64,000 bases of DNA, taken from Gordonibacter faecis (lineage in GTDB: Bacteria > Actinomycetota > Coriobacteriia > Coriobacteriales > Eggerthellaceae). Below, piece after piece: positions 52,382 through 58,655 of this stretch. Location: positions 104,463-168,462 of the forward strand of contig NZ_JASJEU010000008.1 of assembly GCF_030077735.1 (NCBI RefSeq), written 5' to 3'. The first letter of the stretch is position 1, and each line of letters opens with the position of its first letter. The notes below the pieces were generated by a model. It ran no database searches, was not told the DNA's origin, and saw nothing but the letters and a program-made list of their open reading frames with translations. The translations under genes and the position numbers were made by a program.

Positions 52382-52495
52382 TCAGGTGCGGAGCTTTGAG
52401 TGCGTGCTATTATGGCGCGTGATGTGGTCTCGTTTGAGGCGATGAGGTCCGGGCGCAGATACGCGTCCGGACGAGCGCAAGGAACGGTGCGGACA

Positions 52496-53764
52496 ATGCA
52501 GACCAACTACTTAAAATATTTTGTTGATGTGGCCAAATTGGGTTCGATATCAGCGGCTTCAAACGAGGATTTCATCACTCCACAAGGCATGAGTAGATCC
52601 TTGTCTGTATTGGAGACGACCCTTGGGTGTCAATTGCTGCAGAAACATCAAGGGCGAAACGTCTTAACAAAATACGGCGAGGCCTTGTTGGATGATGCGA
52701 AGGAGATACTGCGTATTCAGCAACGCATGATTGATCGGGTGGCTGAAATTCGCTCGAGCGAGGCTGGCATGTCGGACAAAACGGTTCTTGTGTATCTCAA
52801 CAATGTTGCGTTCGATATGGCCCTGTTTAGTCCGCTCATCGACAGCTTCGAGCAGATATTTGCAAATGCGCGGTATTACCAATGTGACAATCAGGAAGTT
52901 GTGGACAATCTTCTAGAGAAGACTGAGGACGACGATTGCGTTGCCCTCGGTCTTCTTTGTCTGTTCAGCCCAGATGACGAACGTAACGCTTTGCTTGTTG
53001 ATAAGCTCCGCCAAAATGGTTTCGAATATCAACCATATCTTCTATCGTATGACCAGGTGCTGGTTTCGCGAAAATCAGAGTTAGCGGCTAAGCGTTCGCT
53101 TAGCCACGCCGATATTCTCTCCCGTCCTATCGTGTCGTCGGATGGAGATATTAAGCGCGTTGCGGAAAAGCTGTTTGGAAAGAATGCTATCTACATGACA
53201 ACGAAAGACAGTTCGTTTCGGTTTCGCGTTGTGGCAAACGATGAGGCTATTACCTTCGTGCCTGCGTTTCACCAGATCATGGGTCCAATAAATGATTCTA
53301 CTGTAGCGGTTCAGATGAAAGACCCGTATTATCTAGAGGTAGGCTTTGCGGCGAAACGAGAAGTGCTTGACAGTCCGTATATCAAAAGCCTGATAGCGAA
53401 TTTGAACGCCTACTATTTTCGCTATGTTGATTCGCCCTATCTTTCTCTTATACCGAGTGACATCACGTCGTTTCGATTCTCTGAGGCTGATAGGCTCTGC
53501 TGCGAGGAAAAGAACCTTAAAGTTCTGGAAGAGCGCTATGGCATTACGTCACGGGAGTCAGAGGTGCTGGCCCTTCTGCTTGAAGGCCTAACGGCGCGGT
53601 CGATCGCCGACAAGTTGTTTGTTTCTGTGCCTACGGCGAAAAGCCACATCTATCGCATCTACAAGAAGATGGGCATTCACTCTCAAGAAGAGCTAATGGT
53701 GCTGGCTGAAGAGGAATCTCTCGCTGCTAACAGGTGCGAGGGATCGGTACGATCCGGCAAGTAG
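52496..53764 (+). CDS. Hybrid regulator: LysR-type N-terminus, LuxR-type C-terminus
   Basis: This protein has 422 residues from ATG 52496, with AAGGAAC upstream. Residues 1-60 are a LysR winged helix (YLKYFVDVAKLGSISAASNE, FITPQGMSRSLSVLETTLGC, QLLQKHQGRNVLTKYGEALL). Residues about 90-320 resemble the LysR substrate-binding region. Residues about 350-410 are a LuxR helix-turn-helix (YGITSRESEVLALLLEGLTA, RSIADKLFVSVPTAKSHIYR, IYKKMGIHSQEEL). The two DNA-binding domains, one at each end of a ligand-binding core, form an unusual arrangement. It follows the transhydroxylase island on the same strand and is its likely regulator. No frameshift or fusion scar is seen. Confidence 0.88.
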   Translation: MQTNYLKYFVDVAKLGSISAASNEDFITPQGMSRSLSVLETTLGCQLLQKHQGRNVLTKYGEALLDDAKEILRIQQRMIDRVAEIRSSEAGMSDKTVLVYLNNVAFDMALFSPLIDSFEQIFANARYYQCDNQEVVDNLLEKTEDDDCVALGLLCLFSPDDERNALLVDKLRQNGFEYQPYLLSYDQVLVSRKSELAAKRSLSHADILSRPIVSSDGDIKRVAEKLFGKNAIYMTTKDSSFRFRVVANDEAITFVPAFHQIMGPINDSTVAVQMKDPYYLEVGFAAKREVLDSPYIKSLIANLNAYYFRYVDSPYLSLIPSDITSFRFSEADRLCCEEKNLKVLEERYGITSRESEVLALLLEGLTARSIADKLFVSVPTAKSHIYRIYKKMGIHSQEELMVLAEEESLAANRCEGSVRSGK

Positions 53765-53861
53765 GATTGCTGGTTGGTGTTTTTCTTCAGGTAGAATGGG
53801 GGGCGTTTGATAACGACGGGCGCGCGGCGTGCGCCTGTGACGAAGGGTAGAGGTGTTGGTC

Positions 53862-54767
53862 ATGGCAAAGCGACTCGTGTCGGTGCTGGGGGATTCCATC
53901 AGCACGTTTGAGGGGTGCAACCCCGAGGGGTTTCAGGTGTTCTACGAGGGTGAGCGCCGCTTGACCACGGGTGTGCGTGCGCCGGGCGATACCTGGTGGG
54001 CTCAGGTGATTGAGGCGCTTGACGGTGAACTGCTGGCGAATGGGTCGTATTCCGGCAGTATGGTGGAGGGCGCTGGGTTCCCGGCGGGCGACAGCGCCGA
54101 GCGCATTGAGGCGCTTGCGCGCGATGGCCGGCAGCCCGATGTGGTGCTGGTGTTCATGGGTATCAACGACTATGGATGGGGCGGGGCGGACGCCCAGGCG
54201 GCCGGGCGCGGGAATGCGGTTCCGGAGTGCTTGGACCTGGCGGCTATCGAGCCGCGCGAACCTGGGCTGGCTGATGCCGGCGCCGCGGCGCGGTTCGGCG
54301 CGGCGTACGAGCACATGCTGGGGCGCATTCGCGCGGCGTATCCCCAGGCCGAGGTGTGGTGCTGCACGCTCTGCCCCGGTCGCATGGTCGGCAGCGAGCG
54401 CTCCACGTTCGCATACAACTTGCGTGGCGTGCACTTCGACCGCTATAACGATGCCATTCGTGCGGCTGCTGCGCACACCGGTTGCCACGTGGCCGACGTT
54501 GCCGCGCTCGGCTACGACTACGAGGGTCTGGAAGGCACGCATCCCACCGCCCGCGGCATGCGCCAGTTCGCCGCGCTGGTGCTGGGCGCGATGGCGAACG
54601 CGGGGGAGCAGCAGGTAGACCCCGCAGCAGCCGAAGCCGCCCTTGTTGCAACCGACGCCCCGCGCTCGCGACGCACCTGCGAGGCCCCCTGCGTCGGCTG
54701 CCCCGACGCCGGCGCCACCAACTCCCACTGGCTCTGCGTCTGCAACCGAGCCCCTCTGCCATCCTAA
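53862..54767 (+). CDS. SGNH/GDSL-type hydrolase with Cys-rich tail
   Basis: This protein has 301 residues from ATG 53862; GTG 53853 would add three residues. The catalytic Ser is in VSVLGDSISTFEG (block I). GSYSGSMVEGAG gives the Gly block, FMGINDYGWGG the Asn block, and GTHPTARGMRQF the late His. The length and blocks fit SGNH esterases acting on acyl or acetyl groups. No signal peptide is seen. The last 30 residues contain five Cys (CEAPCVGCPDAG ... CVCNRAPLPS), as if to bind a metal or form disulfides, an odd addition for the family. G+C content returns to the high level of the chromosome here. Confidence 0.88.
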   Translation: MAKRLVSVLGDSISTFEGCNPEGFQVFYEGERRLTTGVRAPGDTWWAQVIEALDGELLANGSYSGSMVEGAGFPAGDSAERIEALARDGRQPDVVLVFMGINDYGWGGADAQAAGRGNAVPECLDLAAIEPREPGLADAGAAARFGAAYEHMLGRIRAAYPQAEVWCCTLCPGRMVGSERSTFAYNLRGVHFDRYNDAIRAAAAHTGCHVADVAALGYDYEGLEGTHPTARGMRQFAALVLGAMANAGEQQVDPAAAEAALVATDAPRSRRTCEAPCVGCPDAGATNSHWLCVCNRAPLPS

Positions 54768-54853
54768 ACACAGGCGCAGCCCCCGCAGCATATTCGGAAG
54801 GTTGTCACGGCGAAGGTAGGTAGTTTTTTATACCACCTGCCTGATCTGTGTAT

Positions 54854-54958
54854 TTTCTCATTTGGCGATATATCACTTTCTCATTTGGCGCGTTTTTACT
54901 TTCTCATTTGGCAGCATTTTGTTTTCTCATTTGGCGACGATTTGGTTTGCTATTTGGC
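54854..54958 (+). repeat. Array of five 13-bp direct repeats with exact 23-bp period
   Basis: TTTCTCATTTGGC starts at 54854, 54877, 54900 and 54923, and a variant TTTGCTATTTGGC at 54946. Spacers are 10 bases each and not conserved. The 54768-55137 gap is otherwise A+T-rich with the TA promoter at its end. The array could be iterons for a replication or segregation protein, a multimeric operator, or the repeat-bearing end of a lost IS21-type element. No transposase remnant is seen beside it. Confidence 0.75.
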
Positions 54959-55083
54959 TGAGGTGGCGCGGCAACGACTCAATACTAGCGTCAGATAATC
55001 ACTAGACTACGTTTGTAAGAGCATTACATTCTGTGATGCTCAAGCACTTAGGAGTCCGAAAAATATTACATTGTATGTACAAG

Positions 55084-55113
55084 TTGCATTAAAAATCATA
55101 CGTGGTATATACT
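55084..55113 (+). promoter_or_regulatory. Promoter of the RelB/YoeB toxin-antitoxin operon
   Basis: TTGCAT (55084-55089) and TATACT (55108-55113) with an 18-base spacer. TGTATGTACA just upstream is palindromic and could be the antitoxin operator, as such operons repress themselves. Confidence 0.6.
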
Positions 55114-55137
55114 AATTGTGAAAGGAGCGTGAGGGCA

Positions 55138-55410
55138 ATGGCGCAAACAACTTTGAGTGTTCGTATGGATGAAGAGGTCAAAAGAGGGTTAGAAGCATTT
55201 TGCGCAGACGTAGGAATGAACACCTCTGTCGCTATTAACATGTTTGCAAAAGCGGTTCTGCGGGAGCGTCGTCTACCGTTTGAAGTTGTTTCCTATAACC
55301 TGGATCCATTCTATAGCCCTGCCAACCAAGAGCGCCTGGTAAAGGCTAAAGAACGTATGGAGCGCAATGGCGGCACTGCTCATGAACTCATCGAGGATGA
55401 GAATGATTAA
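55138..55410 (+). CDS. relB: RelB/DinJ-family antitoxin
   Basis: This protein has 90 residues from ATG 55138, with GAAAGGAG upstream. Residues 1-50 are a ribbon-helix-helix fold: TTLSVRMDEEVKRGLEAFCA, VGMNTSVAINMFAKAVLRER. The C-terminus wraps the toxin and ends HELIEDEND. It binds its own operator and neutralises the RNase toxin encoded next. The toxin start lies 8 bases inside this gene, so translation is coupled. It is a DinJ-like antitoxin paired with a YoeB-like toxin, a mixed pairing that is common in type II systems. Confidence 0.92.
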   Translation: MAQTTLSVRMDEEVKRGLEAFCADVGMNTSVAINMFAKAVLRERRLPFEVVSYNLDPFYSPANQERLVKAKERMERNGGTAHELIEDEND

Positions 55411-55666
55411 ATCTTGGGATGATGACGCGTGGGCCGATTATGTGTACTGGCAAACGCAAGATCGCAAGACGTTGAAAAGGATTAATACGCTTATAAAAGA
55501 CATTGATCGAAATGGTTATGAGGGCATTGGGAAACCAGAGCCGCTGAGAGAAAATCTTTCAGGATGGTGGAGCCGACGTATTGATGACAACAATCGTATT
55601 GTCTATCGAATCTATGAAGGTCGCATTGAAATTATCCAGTGCGGTTCGCACTATCGCGATAAATAA
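55403..55666 (+). CDS. yoeB: YoeB/Txe-family mRNA interferase toxin
   Basis: This protein has 87 residues from ATG 55403, which gives the family-typical start MIKSWDDDAWADYVYWQTQD. KTLKRINTLIKDIDRNGYEG, IGKPEPLRENLSGWWSRRID and NRIVYRIYEGRIEIIQCGSH with final Tyr follow. YoeB catalytic positions can be placed: the Glu of KPEPL, the Arg of SRRID and the C-terminal His-Tyr. The Arg of the usual CRYHY is replaced (CGSHY). It cleaves mRNA on the ribosome when RelB is lost. ATG 55397 is an alternative two codons earlier. Confidence 0.93.
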   Translation: MIKSWDDDAWADYVYWQTQDRKTLKRINTLIKDIDRNGYEGIGKPEPLRENLSGWWSRRIDDNNRIVYRIYEGRIEIIQCGSHYRDK

Positions 55667-55671
55667 ACGCA

Positions 55672-55711
55672 AGCTGCTCGGGTAGTGGGAGCCCGGGCAG
55701 CTTCTCTTTTT
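55672..55711 (+). terminator. Rho-independent terminator after yoeB
   Basis: GCTGCTCGGG (55673-55682) pairs with CCCGGGCAGC (55692-55701), one mismatch, followed by TTCTCTTTTT. Confidence 0.85.
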
Positions 55712-55731
55712 GCAAACGTTGTGCGGGTTGC

Positions 55732-55759
55732 TTGACAACGCTGGTGGGCGTACTAAAAT
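55732..55759 (+). promoter_or_regulatory. Housekeeping-type promoter of htpG
   Basis: TTGACA (55732-55737) and TAAAAT (55754-55759), 16-base spacer. The expected start falls at the left edge of the CIRCE-like operator. Confidence 0.75.
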
Positions 55760-55765
55760 CCTTGG

Positions 55766-55792
55766 TTAGCACTCACGGGCTGAGACTGCTAG
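55766..55792 (+). promoter_or_regulatory. CIRCE-like operator (HrcA) upstream of htpG
   Basis: TTAGCACTC (55766-55774), 9-base spacer, GACTGCTAG (55784-55792). The consensus is TTAGCACTC-N9-GAGTGCTAA: the left half is perfect and the right half matches 7 of 9. The position over the predicted transcription start suits repression by HrcA relieved on heat shock. Confidence 0.75.
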
Positions 55793-55850
55793 CACTCCTG
55801 GCAGATCGGCCGCTATGAAGAAGGTACCCGAGAGAGGAAGCGACGCCACT

Positions 55851-57776
55851 ATGCGCAAGTTTAAGACCGAGAGCAAAAAGTTGCTCGACCTCATGATCAA
55901 CTCCATCTACACGAACCGCGAAATTTTCCTGCGCGAACTCATTTCGAACGCCTCGGACGCGGTGGACAAACTCTACTTCAAGAGTCTCACCGACAAGTCC
56001 ATTGAACTTTCGAAGGATGAGCTGGCCATTCAGGTGAGCTTCGACAAAGACGCGCGCACCGTCACCGTGTCCGACAGCGGCATCGGCATGACGAAGGACG
56101 AGCTCGACCGCAACCTGGGCACCATCGCGCATTCCGATTCGCTGGCGTTCAAGATGGAAAACGGCGAGGCGCAGGGCGACGACGTGGATATCATCGGCCA
56201 GTTCGGCGTGGGTTTCTACAGTTCGTTCATGGTGGGCAAAAGCGTGCGCGTGGTGTCGAAGGCCTACGGCGCAGACGAGGCGTGGGTGTGGGAAAGCGAC
56301 GGCGTGGAAGGCTACAGCATTGAGCCGGCCGAGCGCGCCGAGCACGGCACCGACGTCATCATCACGCTGAAGGACAACACCGACGAGGACAACTACGATA
56401 CCTACCTGACCGAATACGGCCTGAAAGACCTGGTCAAGCGCTACAGCAACTACGTGCGCTACCCCATCCGCATGGAAGTGACGAAGTCGCGCGAGCTGCC
56501 CAAGCCCGATGACGCCGGCGACGACTACGTGCCGCAGTTCGAAAACTACACCGAACTGGACACGGTGAACTCCATGATCCCCATCTGGAAGCGTCGCAAG
56601 TCCGAGGTCAGCCAAGAGGAATACGACGAATTCTACAAGACCGACTTCCACGATTTCGCCGACCCGGCGCGCACCATCTCCGTGCACGCGGAGGGCGCGC
56701 TGTCCTACGACGCGCTGCTGTTCGTGCCCAGCCGCGCGCCGTTTGACCTGTACAGCAGAGATTATCAGAAGGGCCTCGCGCTGTACAGCTCCAACGTGCT
56801 CATCATGGAAAAGTGCGAAGAGCTGCTGCCCGACTACTTCAACTTCGTCCGCGGCGTGGTGGACAGCCAGGACTTGCAGCTGAACATCAGCCGCGAAACG
56901 CTGCAGCACAACAGCCAGCTGCGCGCCATCGCGAAGAAAATCGAGAAGAAAATCACGTCTGACCTGGAGGATATGCGCGACAACGACCGCGAAGGCTACG
57001 AGGCGTTCTTCGAGGACTTCGGCCGTGGCCTGAAGTACGGCATCTACGCCAGCTACGGCGCGCAGAAGGACTCGCTGGCCGACCTTTTGCTGTACTACTC
57101 CGCCAAGCAGGACAAACTGGTGACGCTGGCCGAGTACGTGGAAGCCATGCCCGCAGATCAGCCGGCCATTTACTACGCCGCAGGCGATTCCCTGGAGCGC
57201 CTGGGTAAGATGCCCATCGTGAAAACGGTGCTGGGTAAGGGCTACGACGTGCTGCTGTGCACGCAGGACGTGGACGAGTTCTGCTTCACCGCCATGCGCG
57301 ACTACGGCGCGAACGAGGACGGCGAGGGCGCGAAGGAAATCAAGAACGTGGCGTCGGGCGACCTCGATTTTGCCACCGAGGACGAGAAGAAGGAAGCCGA
57401 AGAGGCCACTAAGGAGAACGAAAACCTGTTCAAGGCGCTGAAAGACGCGCTGGGTGATGCCGTGACGAAGGTGGAGGTGTCCGCTCGCCTGACCGACGCG
57501 CCGGCCTGCATCACCACCGAGGGCCCCGTGACGCTTGAGATGGAGCGCGTGCTGTCGAAGGGCCCGGACGGCGGCGAAGGTATCAAGTCCCAGCGCGTGT
57601 TGGAGCTGAACGCCAAGCACCCGGTATTCGAAACCCTGAAAACCGCCCAAGAGGCCGGCGACACCGACAAGGTGCGCCTGTATGCCGACCTGCTGTACAA
57701 CCAAGCGCTCCTGGTAGAAGGCATGCCCATCGACGACCCAGTAGCGTTTGCGCAGAATATTTCGAAGCTGATGTAA
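55851..57776 (+). CDS. htpG: Hsp90-family chaperone HtpG
   Basis: This protein has 641 residues from ATG 55851, with GAGAGGAAG upstream; an in-frame ATG at 55815 would add 12 residues and is less likely. The N-terminal GHKL ATPase shows LRELISNASDAVDKLYF (catalytic Glu and Asn), TVSDSGIGMTKDEL, NLGTIAHSDS and GQFGVGFYSSFMV. The middle domain has YSRDYQKGLALYSSNVLIME-type sequence with the catalytic Arg in NISRETLQHNSQL. A C-terminal dimerisation domain ends the protein. It folds client proteins in the cytosol. The CIRCE-like site upstream implies HrcA control, an unusual but documented arrangement for htpG. Two hairpins and a terminator follow. Confidence 0.96.
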   Translation: MRKFKTESKKLLDLMINSIYTNREIFLRELISNASDAVDKLYFKSLTDKSIELSKDELAIQVSFDKDARTVTVSDSGIGMTKDELDRNLGTIAHSDSLAFKMENGEAQGDDVDIIGQFGVGFYSSFMVGKSVRVVSKAYGADEAWVWESDGVEGYSIEPAERAEHGTDVIITLKDNTDEDNYDTYLTEYGLKDLVKRYSNYVRYPIRMEVTKSRELPKPDDAGDDYVPQFENYTELDTVNSMIPIWKRRKSEVSQEEYDEFYKTDFHDFADPARTISVHAEGALSYDALLFVPSRAPFDLYSRDYQKGLALYSSNVLIMEKCEELLPDYFNFVRGVVDSQDLQLNISRETLQHNSQLRAIAKKIEKKITSDLEDMRDNDREGYEAFFEDFGRGLKYGIYASYGAQKDSLADLLLYYSAKQDKLVTLAEYVEAMPADQPAIYYAAGDSLERLGKMPIVKTVLGKGYDVLLCTQDVDEFCFTAMRDYGANEDGEGAKEIKNVASGDLDFATEDEKKEAEEATKENENLFKALKDALGDAVTKVEVSARLTDAPACITTEGPVTLEMERVLSKGPDGGEGIKSQRVLELNAKHPVFETLKTAQEAGDTDKVRLYADLLYNQALLVEGMPIDDPVAFAQNISKLM

Positions 57777-57782
57777 TTCAGG

Positions 57783-57807
57783 TTCCGGCGGCTGGCGGCC
57801 GCCGGAA
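57783..57807 (+). terminator. Hairpin directly after htpG
   Basis: TTCCGGCGGC (57783-57792) pairs perfectly with GCCGCCGGAA (57798-57807). No T-run follows, so a second terminator at 57911-57943 may complete termination. Confidence 0.55.
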
Positions 57808-57818
57808 CTGCTTGACGT

Positions 57819-57889
57819 TGCAAAAGCTGACGCCTGCGCGCTGCAAAAAGTGACGCGCTTCGCGCTGCAAAAGGTGACGCGCTTCGCGC
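57819..57889 (+). repeat. Three tandem units of the outer repeat end
   Basis: TGCAAAAG-CTGACGCCTGCGCGC-type units occupy 57819-57841, 57842-57865 and 57866-57889. The last two carry GTGACGCGCTTCGCGC, the same sequence that bounds elements A, B and C. Confidence 0.75.
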
Positions 57890-57910
57890 TACCAATTGCG
57901 CCACAGGATA

Positions 57911-57943
57911 AAGCCCTCCCAATCACCATGACGAGGGCTTTTT
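57911..57943 (+). terminator. Rho-independent terminator downstream of htpG
   Basis: AAGCCCTC (57911-57918) pairs with GAGGGCTT (57933-57940), followed by TTT. Confidence 0.8.
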
Positions 57944-57981
57944 CCTGTATGCATATAGCTAACTAAAAAGGTGAACAATGA

Positions 57982-58079
57982 GGGGCGATTCACGAATCGC
58001 CCTTTCGCGCGAAGCGCGAAAACGCAGGTTGCGGATGGGTTTTCGCCTCGGGTGGAATGGATCATCCGTGAATCGCCCC
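57982..58079. repeat. Palindromic element D with conserved core
   Basis: The arms GGGGCGATTCACG (57982-57994) and the exact complement at 58067-58079 enclose the core TTCGCGCGAAGCGCGAAAA followed by CGCAGGTTGCGGAT. The core is shared with elements A, B and C, but the arms here have a different sequence and are still complementary. Confidence 0.75.
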
Positions 58080-58087
58080 ACAAAAAG

Positions 58088-58419
58088 GTGACGCGCTTCG
58101 CGCTGCCTATTACGCCACGAGGTGACCAACTCCCTTGCTTTATGACGCGGGCTGACTAACTTGAAGGCGTGATCTTGCAAGAAGCATAACCCACGTAGGA
58201 ATGCTCTCCAGAGCATTCGTTCGCGCGAAGCGCGAAAACGCAGGTTAGGATTGTGTTCTCCGCCTAGCGGCGGAGCGGATGCTCTGGAGAGCATCCCTAC
58301 GTCCAACCAGCTCGTCATTGTGGGTTGGAATATTCATATCTTCTGCCGGACAGCCCGCGTCATAAAGCGAGGGTAGGTGAGGGTCTCCTGGTGAAATCAG
58401 TAGCGCGTAAGCGCGTCAC
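58088..58419. repeat. Nested palindromic repeat element, copy C
   Basis: This 332-bp element is bounded by GTGACGCGCTTCGCGCTG at left and the inverted end with GCGCGTCAC at 58411-58419. The inner REPIN-like pair (58195-58300) has GTAG plus hairpin GAATGCTCT / AGAGCATTC at left and the inverted copy ending CTAC at right. The core TTCGCGCGAAGCGCGAAAA lies between. The 58420-58655 remainder before the next gene holds a further hairpin of TTCCGC type and no coding frame. Confidence 0.8.
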
Positions 58420-58655
58420 ATTATGTGGAGAAAGTGTGAATACGGGAAGTTTTCGAAAGGGCTGCTTGTCGCAGTGTGCGGAATATGTTCTACCTGCGGT
58501 AATGACCTCCTGAAGTCTTGATTCTCCCAGCGATAGGCAAGAACAGCCTCCCTTCACAAACTTCCAACGCGTGCTACTATGCCGAGCATATTCCGCAGGG
58601 ACGCGGAATACGTGCATCGGGAAATGCACAGTGAGGAAGTAAAGGGACAAGGGAA

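Noticed and set aside
54854..54958. CRISPR array
   Set aside because: The repeats are only 13 bp with 10-bp spacers, and no cas gene is nearby; CRISPR repeats and spacers are each longer than 20 bp.
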